A DNA stretch of 59,732 bases from Gammaproteobacteria bacterium (GTDB lineage Bacteria; Pseudomonadota; Gammaproteobacteria; Chromatiales; Chromatiaceae): the NCBI GenBank assembly GCA_021773975.1, contig JAJFJN010000057.1, positions 1 to 59,732 of the forward strand, given 5' to 3'. Under the pieces are notes generated by a model. The model ran no database searches and was not told the origin of the DNA. It saw nothing but the letters and a program-made list of their open reading frames with translations. This document shows positions 18,464 to 27,039 of the stretch, piece by piece (positions within the stretch are counted from its first letter, which is position 1; each line of letters starts with the position of its first letter). The position numbers were made by a program, and so were the translations under genes.

Positions 18464-19231
18464 ATGACTATAACCATCAAGACTCCCGATGAAATTGAAA
18501 AAATGCGGGCCGTCTGTCGATTGGCAGCTGAGGTCTTGGAGATGATCGAACCTCACGTTAAACCAGGAATAACAACCAATGAAATCAATGGCATCTGCCA
18601 TGATTATATTGTAAATACTCAACAAGCAATTCCTGCTCCACTCAATTATCGCGGGTTTCCGAAGTCAATATGCACATCCATAAATCATCAGGTTTGTCAC
18701 GGCATTCCTGGCGGTAAACGACTTAAAAAAGGTGACATTGTTAATATCGACATTACTGTCATAAAAGATGCCTTTCACGGCGATACAAGCAAGATGTTTT
18801 TTGTTGATGAACCATCAATTCTGGCCCGTAGGCTGGTTAACATTACTCAAGAAGCGCTATTTCTTGGTATTAAGCAGGTAAAACCTGGTGCCAGATTGGG
18901 TGATATAGGCAGTGCAATCCAGCAATTTGCTGAAGCTAATAATTACACTATCGTACGTGAATATTGTGGCCATGGTATTGGGCGTGAATTTCATGAAGAC
19001 CCTCAGATAGTACACTATGGAACACCTGACAGAGGTGTTACACTCCAGCCAGGCATGTGCTTTACTATTGAGCCCATGGTAAATGCGGGCAAACGTAATG
19101 TAAAAGTGCTACCTGATGGCTGGACTGTTGTTACTAAGGATCGCTCACTTTCTGCTCAATGGGAGCACACACTCTTAGTCACTGATGATGGCTGTGACAT
19201 CTTAACTCTACGTAAAGAAGAGATGGAATAG
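18464..19231 (+). CDS. map: Type I methionine aminopeptidase
   Basis: Removes the initiator methionine from nascent proteins at the ribosome. 255 residues. Di-metal ligands of the pita-bread fold are seen in NIDITVIKDAFHGDTSKMF (two Asp), GHGIGREFHEDP (His), FTIEPMV (Glu) and AQWEHTLLV (Glu). The HQVCHGIPG histidine is also present. It reads away from rpsB and is followed after 6 nt by glnD, the arrangement seen in many Gammaproteobacteria. Confidence 0.98.
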   Translation: MTITIKTPDEIEKMRAVCRLAAEVLEMIEPHVKPGITTNEINGICHDYIVNTQQAIPAPLNYRGFPKSICTSINHQVCHGIPGGKRLKKGDIVNIDITVIKDAFHGDTSKMFFVDEPSILARRLVNITQEALFLGIKQVKPGARLGDIGSAIQQFAEANNYTIVREYCGHGIGREFHEDPQIVHYGTPDRGVTLQPGMCFTIEPMVNAGKRNVKVLPDGWTVVTKDRSLSAQWEHTLLVTDDGCDILTLRKEEME

Positions 19232-19237
19232 CATAAG

Positions 19238-21904
19238 ATGAGTAATCATCCTATTTTTGACCTCAAAGCTTTTGAACACAAACTAAAAAGAACTGATAAT
19301 CCACTCCCCTTATTTCAACAGGCTATCAAAGAGGGTACTGATAAGCTAACTGCCCGCTTCGAAGCAGGTGAAGCTGTCACTTCATTAGTACGTGCCAGAG
19401 CCACATTTATCGACAACCTATTAATACTCGCCTGGCATCAATATATACCAGCCAAGGCTCATCTTGCATTAATTGCCGTTGGTGGCTATGGCCGTGGTGA
19501 GCTACACCCAGGGTCTGATGTTGATATTCTAATCCTGCTTGATAACGAAAATCATACACACCTGAATGAACATCTGGAGCTACTACTAACATTTCTCTGG
19601 GATATTGGCCTTGAGATTGGCCACAGCGTACGCACGCTAGCTGAATGCATCCATGAAGCAAAAAAAGACATTACCATAACAACCAACCTCATGGAGTCTC
19701 GTCTCTTAGTCGGCTCACTGCGCTTATTTAAGTCTATGCGGGAAGCCACAGGCCCAAATCAAATCTGGCCAAGTGACAAATTCTTCGCAGCTAAATGGGA
19801 GGAACAAAAACAACGGCACAATAAATATGGAGATACGGCATATAACCTGGAACCCAATATAAAAGAAGGCCCTGGTGGATTGCGGGATATTCAGATGATC
19901 GGCTGGGTGGCAAAACGTCATTTTAATGCAAAAAGCATGCGTGATTTGGTATTTGAAGGATTTCTTACAGAGCTTGAATATCATGCACTTATTGAAGGTG
20001 AAATCTTTCTATGGAAAATTCGTTTCGCACTACATATTTTAAATAATCGACGTGAAGATAGATTGCTCTTTGACTATCAACGTACATTAGCTGATCTTTT
20101 TGGCTTTGAGGATAAAGAACACAATCTTGCAGTTGAGCAATTTATGCAGCTCTACTATCGCAATATCATGCGATTAAATCGACTAAATGAAATGCTTCTA
20201 CAACACTTTGAAGAGGCCATTTTACTAAAAGACCAACTTGAGAAACCAGTTAAAATCAATGCTCGCTTCCAATCCCGCAACGGCTTTCTGGAAGTAACTA
20301 AAAAAAATATATTTCGCACTCACCCCATAGCATTGTTAGAGGTTTTTTTACTCTTACAACAGAACCCTTCACTAAAAGGAGTGCGCGCCAGCACCATTCG
20401 CTTAATACGCAGCTATAGGCATCTAATCAACGATGACTTCCGCAATGATTTATGCGCTCGCAAACTCTTTATAGAGATAATGCAACAACCCCAAGGTATC
20501 ACTCATGAACTGAGGCGCATGAACAATTACGGCATTCTGGCACGTTATATTCCAGGCTTTCGCAACATTGTTGGTCGCATGCAATATGATCTGTTTCACG
20601 TATACACTGTTGATGAGCACACCCTCGCAGTTACACGCAATCTCCGTAGATTTGCAGTACCTAAACACGCCCATGAATACCCGCTATGCAGTGAGGTCAT
20701 GGACTCGCTACCAAAGCCCGAGCTGCTATATCTAGCTGGATTATTTCATGACATAGGTAAAGGAAGAGGCGGCAATCACTCTACTATTGGCGCAGTAGAT
20801 GCCTTAACATTTTGCCAACACCATAACCTTAGCGATATCGATAGCAAGCTTGTTGCCTGGCTAGTAGAAAAACACCTTATTTTTTCCATGACTGCTCAGC
20901 GTAAAGACATCAGCGACCCTGATGTCATTCAAGACTTTGCTGAAGAAATTGGTGACACTACCCGTTTAGACTACCTCTATCTTCTTACAGTGGCTGATTC
21001 ACGAGCCACCAATCCTGCCCGGTGGAACTCATGGAAAAGTGCAATACTTCGAGAGCTTTACCTATCAACCAAACAAGCACTTGAAAGAGGCTTACATAAA
21101 CCTCAAATTCTGGACGAGCTAATCAACGAGAAACGAGAAGATGCCCTTAAACAATTAGAAGAGATAGGCATCACTCAGGCGTGTGCTGAAGTACTTTGGG
21201 ATACTCTCAGTGAAGACTATTTTCAGCATACATCTGCCAATGCACTCACTTGGCAAACACGGCATGTTCTGGAGTCCACTCCTACTGATCTGCCTTTAGT
21301 GTTGTTACGCCGTCAAACATCAAGAGGCGGCACAGAGGTTTTTCATTATGGAAAGAATGACAGCAACCTGTTTGCTTTAGTAACCACTGCACTAGATCAA
21401 CTTAATCTCAATATTGTTGAGGCACGTATTGAGACTGCCAGCACAGGATATACTCTAAACAGCTATCAAGTATTGGAAAAGAATGGCAAGCCTATCTCTG
21501 GTCAACATCGTAAACAGGAAATTATTAACGCACTTAAGAAGGGGTTATCTCAAAAAGAACATACTGAGCAAGGGGTATCACGCCGAATCTCCCGCCGACT
21601 CAAAAGCTTTAATACACCAACTCAAATCACCTTTGGGCAAGTTCCAGGCCATCAATTAACCATTATGAAGTTGATTACAAGTGACCGCCCTGGTCTTCTG
21701 TCACAAGTAGGCTGGGCCTTTGCCTCCTGTCATATAAGTCTGCACACTGCAAAAATTGCCACTCTCGGTGCAACAGCAGAAGATATTTTCTTTATTACAG
21801 ACAGCAACAACCAGCCTCTCACTGAGACGACTCAGTTTAACTGCATCAAAAAAGCACTACTAGAAAATCTTAATGAGGAACATCATGACGAGCTAGGCCA
21901 ATAA
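19238..21904 (+). CDS. glnD: PII uridylyltransferase / uridylyl-removing enzyme
   Basis: Bifunctional glutamine sensor that uridylylates PII proteins under nitrogen limitation and removes UMP when glutamine is high. 888 residues, typical length. N-terminal nucleotidyltransferase motif GGYGRGELHPGSDVDILIL (about residues 76-96). A PII-UTase linker follows, then an HD domain with LFHDIGKGRGGNHS (about 504) for the hydrolase activity. Two C-terminal ACT domains (one near LITSDRPGLLSQVGWAF) bind glutamine. Probably co-transcribed with map. Confidence 0.97.
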   Translation: MSNHPIFDLKAFEHKLKRTDNPLPLFQQAIKEGTDKLTARFEAGEAVTSLVRARATFIDNLLILAWHQYIPAKAHLALIAVGGYGRGELHPGSDVDILILLDNENHTHLNEHLELLLTFLWDIGLEIGHSVRTLAECIHEAKKDITITTNLMESRLLVGSLRLFKSMREATGPNQIWPSDKFFAAKWEEQKQRHNKYGDTAYNLEPNIKEGPGGLRDIQMIGWVAKRHFNAKSMRDLVFEGFLTELEYHALIEGEIFLWKIRFALHILNNRREDRLLFDYQRTLADLFGFEDKEHNLAVEQFMQLYYRNIMRLNRLNEMLLQHFEEAILLKDQLEKPVKINARFQSRNGFLEVTKKNIFRTHPIALLEVFLLLQQNPSLKGVRASTIRLIRSYRHLINDDFRNDLCARKLFIEIMQQPQGITHELRRMNNYGILARYIPGFRNIVGRMQYDLFHVYTVDEHTLAVTRNLRRFAVPKHAHEYPLCSEVMDSLPKPELLYLAGLFHDIGKGRGGNHSTIGAVDALTFCQHHNLSDIDSKLVAWLVEKHLIFSMTAQRKDISDPDVIQDFAEEIGDTTRLDYLYLLTVADSRATNPARWNSWKSAILRELYLSTKQALERGLHKPQILDELINEKREDALKQLEEIGITQACAEVLWDTLSEDYFQHTSANALTWQTRHVLESTPTDLPLVLLRRQTSRGGTEVFHYGKNDSNLFALVTTALDQLNLNIVEARIETASTGYTLNSYQVLEKNGKPISGQHRKQEIINALKKGLSQKEHTEQGVSRRISRRLKSFNTPTQITFGQVPGHQLTIMKLITSDRPGLLSQVGWAFASCHISLHTAKIATLGATAEDIFFITDSNNQPLTETTQFNCIKKALLENLNEEHHDELGQ

Positions 21905-21979
21905 AGCGAGACTATTAGTTGAAGAGGTGGTTTTTCTATTAGACAAGACGCAAGTACTAAACCCAGATAACAATTAAAG

Positions 21980-23119
21980 CTATGCTTCATCACCAAAAAA
22001 AACCACACGGTTTTTTCCACTGTTTTTAGCTTTATAAAGTGCCTGATCCGCTTGATCAACCAGCATTTCACTGGATTCAAAAGAATCAGAAACCTTCTCT
22101 CCCCCGGTATAAAGTGAGACGCCAATTGAGACGGTAATCTGCAACTTTTGTCCATCATCCAGTGTAACCGTCAACGCAGCAATGGCGGTGCGAATGCGTT
22201 CTGCTATTTCCAGTGTAACTGCACTATTGCTATCAATCAGTAGCACGGAAAACTCTTCACCACCAAAGCGGGCAAACACATCAGTTCCACGCAGCTGTTG
22301 TTTGGTAAGGAATGATATCTCTTTCAGTACCTGATCACCTGCAAGGTGGCCATAGGTATCATTAACATGCTTGAAGTTATCAATATCCAATAACAGACAT
22401 CCCAGTAAGCTTTCCTTACGCTGAGCACGCATAATCTCTTCACTAAGGCGCTGATCAAAGAAGCGTCGGTTATTTATACCTGTGAGGAAGTCAGTCAGCC
22501 CAACGCGTTTTAAACGCTCATGGTTAGCCGCATTTTCCAGACAAATTGCAACCACAGCAGAGAGTCGTTGTAGGAAATCTGTCGCTGAACCCTCAACAAA
22601 CCTTTCACATTTAACACAGCCCAAATTCAGGCTACCAATAAGTTGGTCATATCGAATCAAGGGCATTAACGCCACACTGGCTGGTTTTGTCTTCACCTTA
22701 GAAAATAAAAAGTCATGCTGTGATGGTTGATAAACACCTAACTGAGGGCCCGCTGTTAATCCATAAAAAGCATCCAATTCATCACCAGTAGAGGCAAAAG
22801 AGAGTGCTGGGTGATCTGCAAGTACGACACCTTCATCCTCCATAATATGCTGAAGTTCATAGGAAGGATCTATCAGAGTTAAAGTTACCGTACCCAATCC
22901 AAATGCCGTACGATAATCGTAGATTATGGTATTGATCAGCTGAACCAGTGAATTAAGCCGGATCAGCTGTAGCTCCTGCTCTTGGAAGCGGCGCATTTTC
23001 TGTTCATTACTGCGTGCTTGAGTCAAGAATGCTTTAAGCTGGCGACGAAGTTGCTGATTCTCTGAATAGAGATCATCTACTGTGGTTTGCTGCTCTGTTT
23101 TCTGCTGCTGTAGAGCCAA
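21980..23119 (-). CDS. GAF-like sensor diguanylate cyclase (GGDEF)
   Basis: Soluble protein predicted to make cyclic di-GMP from two GTP. 379 residues. An N-terminal coiled coil (about 1-50, Q/E rich), a GAF/DUF484-like sensor region (about 50-205; input unknown), and a GGDEF domain (about 210-375). The active-site loop is FARFGGEEFSVLL, and an upstream RGTD fits the RxxD inhibitory I-site, so product feedback is likely. DxLTGIxNRR start (LTDFLTGINNRRFFDQRL) is canonical. No EAL domain. The start is TTG with GGAGAGGAGC upstream. It is convergent with glnD. A PilZ receptor for the same messenger is encoded at 31571. Confidence 0.9.
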   Translation of the reverse strand: MALQQQKTEQQTTVDDLYSENQQLRRQLKAFLTQARSNEQKMRRFQEQELQLIRLNSLVQLINTIIYDYRTAFGLGTVTLTLIDPSYELQHIMEDEGVVLADHPALSFASTGDELDAFYGLTAGPQLGVYQPSQHDFLFSKVKTKPASVALMPLIRYDQLIGSLNLGCVKCERFVEGSATDFLQRLSAVVAICLENAANHERLKRVGLTDFLTGINNRRFFDQRLSEEIMRAQRKESLLGCLLLDIDNFKHVNDTYGHLAGDQVLKEISFLTKQQLRGTDVFARFGGEEFSVLLIDSNSAVTLEIAERIRTAIAALTVTLDDGQKLQITVSIGVSLYTGGEKVSDSFESSEMLVDQADQALYKAKNSGKNRVVFFGDEA

Positions 23120-23197
23120 AGCTCCTCTCCTAACAACTGTCGTTAATCCAATAGCGACCGGAAATCATTTTTCCTAATAGAAAATAGAAATTTTATA

Positions 23198-23878
23198 TTA
23201 CTTAGGCTTTTTTGCTACTTGGTTTCGCAGATAAACGGGCAATGCAAACTCTGCTGCAACCGCCTCTCCAGCCTTATAAGCGCGCACAGCCAGCTGCGCT
23301 ACATCTTGCGCGCTACAGAACAAGTCGCTCTCTACAGCAGTTAAGCGGCCTCCTACACGCTGCATAAGTATTTCGCGATAAGCTGCCCATCCTGTCCCAA
23401 CACCACACCAATCATTCCCCTCTGGCAGCTCTACCAATTCGGGCAGTGCCACCTGTTCAGTACCCACAAGCCTCACCAAATCATCAATTGCAACCTCATA
23501 AGCTGCCCAATAGATTTCCTGCATTCTGGCATCAAAGGCAGGCAGGATGCGGCGAGCGCCATTCTTTCGAAAACAACCTTGTGCCAAAGCAGCTAGGGTA
23601 GAGACAGGCACCACCGGCAGTTCTGCACCAAAGGCTGCTCCCTGAATAACACCTGTGGCAATACGAACGCCAGTAAAGGAGCCTGGCCCTCGTCCAAAGG
23701 CCAGGGTATCAAGCTGGGATAATTTCAGTTCAGCCTCTGCCAATAGCTGATCCATCATTGATAGGATCAGTTCAGCATGCCGACGTGGCGCTACTTCATA
23801 GCGCTCACTTATTTCACCATCAATATAGAGTGCAGCGGAGCAGGCTTCTGTTGCTGTTTCAATCGCCAGTATTTTCAT
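23198..23878 (-). CDS. tsaB: tRNA t6A37 biosynthesis protein TsaB
   Basis: Scaffold partner of TsaD in the TsaBDE complex that puts threonylcarbamoyl on A37 of ANN-decoding tRNAs. 226 residues of ASKHA fold. N-terminus KILAIETATEACSAALYIDG and the FGRGPGSFTGVRIATGVIQG motif are diagnostic. The usual metal-binding residues of TsaD are absent, as expected for TsaB. Start overlaps the upstream helicase stop by 4 nt. Confidence 0.95.
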   Translation of the reverse strand: MKILAIETATEACSAALYIDGEISERYEVAPRRHAELILSMMDQLLAEAELKLSQLDTLAFGRGPGSFTGVRIATGVIQGAAFGAELPVVPVSTLAALAQGCFRKNGARRILPAFDARMQEIYWAAYEVAIDDLVRLVGTEQVALPELVELPEGNDWCGVGTGWAAYREILMQRVGGRLTAVESDLFCSAQDVAQLAVRAYKAGEAVAAEFALPVYLRNQVAKKPK

Positions 23879-25791
23879 GCTTCATCTTTTCCAAAAAACC
23901 GTTGTACCTCTGCGGGGTCACGCGTCCGTGCCATGGCTGGCATGCTTTTGAGAAAGACATGTCCATAGGGTTTTGAAAGCAGCCGTGGATCACAGATAAC
24001 CAATATACCCCGATCTGTTTCATCTCGAATCAGCCGCCCTGCCCCCTGTTTTAATGCAATTGCCGCCTGGGGCACCTGAAATTCCATAAAGGGGTTACCA
24101 CCCTGTTTCTTCAGTGCATCAATTCTAGCCTGAAGCACGGGATCACCCGGTGAAGCAAAAGGAAGTTTGTCGATAATGACACAGGATAGCGCCTCTCCAC
24201 GCACATCTACCCCTTCCCAGAAACTGGCTGTACCCAATAGCACCGCATTCCCAAACTCGCGAAACCGCTCCAATAACTCACCTTTAGGTGCACTACCCTG
24301 AACCAGCATGGGATAATCAATACGCTCTTCCAATGCCTCTGCAGCAATTCGTAAGGCTCGATGACTGGTGAAAAGCATGAAGGCTCGCCCTTTACTTGCC
24401 TCCAAAACGGGCACAGCCACATCCAATACTGCATCGATATAGTTCTGCTCTCTTGGATCCGGCATCCCTTTTGGCACAAACCAAAGCGCCTGATTTGGGT
24501 AATCAAAAGGGCTTTCCCAACGTGCTGTTTGAGCCCCCACTAATCCCAGCTGTTTTTGAAAATGCGCAAAACTCTCACCTACAGCAAGGGTAGCCGAGGT
24601 GAAGATCCAAGCTCCTGAGTGCTTCTCCATCCGTGTCTGGAAGGCATCTGCAATCTCTAACGGTGTGCGGTTTAAACGAAAACTTTGCCGTTGGGTTTCA
24701 AACCAACGTATATGCTGGTCGCCCTCATCATCACATATCAGACCCAGCTGTTGCGCTAGCTGCTCACAGCGACTTAGGCAGCTGTCCAACCCTTTACCCC
24801 GTCCTTTAGCGAGATCTAGCAGCTCAGTTAAGCCGGCGAGTTGCTCTCGTGTATGATTGAGTGCTGAGACAATTCGATCATCATGGTTTACCTCTTTCCA
24901 GTTGCCCCGCCGAATATCCAGGCCAAATGCCAGACGCAAATCACGTACTGATTTCGCGAATGATGCGGCTTGATCTGCAATCTCCTGTATATCCCCCGCT
25001 TCCCGTTGGTATTCAGTCTCTGTGTCACGAGCCAAATCCAGCAGTTGCCGGCCACTTACAGTAAGGCCAAAGAAGCTGCTGGCAATCTCAGGAAGCTGAT
25101 GAGCCTCATCCAGCACAAAGCAATCTGCACTGGGTAACAGCTCACCAAAGCCCCCATCCTTAAGTGAGAAATCAGCGCATAAAAGATGGTGATTGATAAC
25201 CACTAAATCAGCTTCTTGTGCCTTACGACGCGCTTCAACTAAATGGCAGGTACTGTATGAGGGACACTCTTGGCCCAGGCAATTGTCTGTTGTTGATGTC
25301 ACTATCGGCCAAATTGATGAACCTTCTGGGATATGAACCAGCTCTGCAACATCCCCACGTTGCGTCTTTCCTGCCCAACGCTGCACCTGCACAAGATGAT
25401 CAGCCACCTCGCGTATACGTGTTCGATTATCCAGTGCGGCATTTTCCAAACGATGGATGCAGAGGTAGTTTGAGCGCCCTTTTAGCAATGCAACTGTGGT
25501 GGGGATAGCTAAGGCATCTCTTACAACGGGCAGATCACGGTGAAACAGTTGGTCTTGTAGGTTTCGAGTGCCCGTAGAGATGATTACCTTTCGACCTGAT
25601 AACAAGGCAGGGACTAAATAAGCAAAGGTTTTTCCAGTGCCCGTACCGGCTTCAGTGATAAGAACACCGCCAGCCTCCATCGTCTCAGCAACTTTCTCTG
25701 CCATCTCTGCTTGTTGAGTACGATAGGAGAAATTTTCAATGCGCTGAGCCAGCAGACCACTGGAGCCGAAGATGTTGGCAATCTCACTCAT
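23875..25791 (-). CDS. Fe-S XPD-family DNA helicase (YoaA/DinG type)
   Basis: ATP-dependent 5'-3' helicase of superfamily 2, implicated in repair of stalled forks and R-loops. 638 residues. Walker A is TEAGTGTGKT (about 47-56). A four-cysteine Fe-S cluster region contains CLGQECPSYSTC (about 168-179). Walker B is VLDEAHQLPE. C-terminal motifs include LGTASFWEGVDVRGE, DKLPFASPGDP and QGAGRLIRDETDRG. Length and motif spacing resemble YoaA more than DinG. Followed by tsaB with a 4-nt overlap, a pairing also seen as yoaA-tsaB in E. coli. Confidence 0.93.
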   Translation of the reverse strand: MSEIANIFGSSGLLAQRIENFSYRTQQAEMAEKVAETMEAGGVLITEAGTGTGKTFAYLVPALLSGRKVIISTGTRNLQDQLFHRDLPVVRDALAIPTTVALLKGRSNYLCIHRLENAALDNRTRIREVADHLVQVQRWAGKTQRGDVAELVHIPEGSSIWPIVTSTTDNCLGQECPSYSTCHLVEARRKAQEADLVVINHHLLCADFSLKDGGFGELLPSADCFVLDEAHQLPEIASSFFGLTVSGRQLLDLARDTETEYQREAGDIQEIADQAASFAKSVRDLRLAFGLDIRRGNWKEVNHDDRIVSALNHTREQLAGLTELLDLAKGRGKGLDSCLSRCEQLAQQLGLICDDEGDQHIRWFETQRQSFRLNRTPLEIADAFQTRMEKHSGAWIFTSATLAVGESFAHFQKQLGLVGAQTARWESPFDYPNQALWFVPKGMPDPREQNYIDAVLDVAVPVLEASKGRAFMLFTSHRALRIAAEALEERIDYPMLVQGSAPKGELLERFREFGNAVLLGTASFWEGVDVRGEALSCVIIDKLPFASPGDPVLQARIDALKKQGGNPFMEFQVPQAAIALKQGAGRLIRDETDRGILVICDPRLLSKPYGHVFLKSMPAMARTRDPAEVQRFFGKDEA

Positions 25792-25803
25792 AAAAAAGTG
25801 TTC

Positions 25804-26301
25804 TTAATCGGCTTGATTATCCCAGACCTCTGGTTCAATACCATCCTCCTGGGTCCAGGCCAAACGACCAATAATTTTAAAACGCGCAACAGAAAGTGCG
25901 CCACGTTTTGCACGGCTGCTACTGGATTTCGCCATAAACTCTTCAATTTCATCACGCTCAGCTTCATAGATCTCGTAGGGCTCATATTCTTCATCCATAA
26001 GCACCAGCAGCACGCTATCCCAGGGTTGATCGAGTTTAACCTGCCCAATGCGTTGCCCCGATTTTGATTCATCAAAGATAGTGCGGCTCTTGATTTGAAT
26101 GCGTTTATTATTCCGCTCTGGATCTATCGCATCATAACCCCCTACATCATCTGTTTTAGGGGTTAAGTTGAGCAAACGAATAGCATCATGCCCAGCAATC
26201 TCGCTGCTAATGCCAGGCAATGGCTTGCCCATAGTGCGACGATATTCAGCCGCTAGCTGGCGCGCTTGTCCAATCAACTTGTCTACTGCATAGACCGCCA
26301 C
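25804..26301 (-). CDS. Conserved small protein, possible PD-(D/E)XK-like fold
   Basis: 165 residues from a GTG at 26301 (GAGG 9 nt upstream); a TTG at 26316 would add five residues. I do not recognise a named family. After an N-terminal helix (VDKLIGQARQLAAEYRRTMG), an acidic residue in SSEIAGHDA, then GGYDAI and a strand KRIQIKSRTIF, give an E...D...QxK spacing like restriction-endonuclease-fold nucleases. This is a pattern match only. It lies 12 nt upstream of the helicase gene, which suggests a shared transcript and perhaps a DNA-related role. Confidence 0.6.
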   Translation of the reverse strand: MAVYAVDKLIGQARQLAAEYRRTMGKPLPGISSEIAGHDAIRLLNLTPKTDDVGGYDAIDPERNNKRIQIKSRTIFDESKSGQRIGQVKLDQPWDSVLLVLMDEEYEPYEIYEAERDEIEEFMAKSSSSRAKRGALSVARFKIIGRLAWTQEDGIEPEVWDNQAD

Positions 26302-26463
26302 AGCAAATAACCTCAAAAATTAACTTAATGGAATTGTATCTTATATCAGATAGATTGAAAGAGCAGTTTTTACATTAAAGTTCAGACCTAAGATACTGAA
26401 GATGATGGTGTTTTTTAAAAAGCATCCAATGCCTTTCATTACATTCTACATGCCAAGCCTCAT

Positions 26464-27039
26464 TTACTGAGAGAAGTTTGCCTTATTTTCAGCAAATTGA
26501 GCGCCTGACATATTGCCAACACCCCGCCTGGCTTTTGCAATTAGCAGCCAATTATCTCTTCGTAAATCTCTATCTGCCGCAGCCAAGGCATTTGATTTTG
26601 AGGCCAAATCTTCTGCCTGATGATATTGTTTTTGCATTAAACGAATTGCTGCCAATTGGTTCCATAGATGTGCATTTCTCGGTTCAATCCGCAATGCACG
26701 CTCCATTGTTGCGGCCGCTCCAATCATATTCCCCGCATTTTTTTGCTGCGTGGCTGTTTGTATAAGGTTGGACACTGCAGCACTACTTATGGGTTTTGCC
26801 TTAAAACGTGGTGGTGGCGTATAGACTGCAATTTGTACTTCTTGATTTTTTTCTACTTCGGATGAAATAGGCGCAGGCTCACTTTCTTGCTGAGCCCCTC
26901 TTGATTTTGCCTCAGGAAATGTTTGCGTAGAGGAATGGCCTCGTTCAGTGATTGGAGCACCTACACGGTATGCCGATTCCAAGCAGCCCGTCAACATAAC
27001 AGATAACAGAACTAAAGCTGTAATCACTAATCGTTCCAT
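26464..27039 (-). CDS. TPR-repeat lipoprotein
   Basis: Predicted lipoprotein of 191 residues. The signal peptide is MERLVITALVLLSVMLTGC with lipobox LTGC (Cys19). A disordered Ser/Pro/Glu-rich linker follows to about residue 80. Two TPR-like helical pairs then cover about 85-175 (MERALRIEPRNAHLWNQLAAIRLMQKQYHQAEDLASKSNALA). The gene overlaps the 3' end of mrcB by 13 nt, so it is probably co-translated with PBP1b. A role as a PBP1b partner is suggested by context only. It is not recognisably LpoB, which lacks TPRs. Confidence 0.75.
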   Translation of the reverse strand: MERLVITALVLLSVMLTGCLESAYRVGAPITERGHSSTQTFPEAKSRGAQQESEPAPISSEVEKNQEVQIAVYTPPPRFKAKPISSAAVSNLIQTATQQKNAGNMIGAAATMERALRIEPRNAHLWNQLAAIRLMQKQYHQAEDLASKSNALAAADRDLRRDNWLLIAKARRGVGNMSGAQFAENKANFSQ

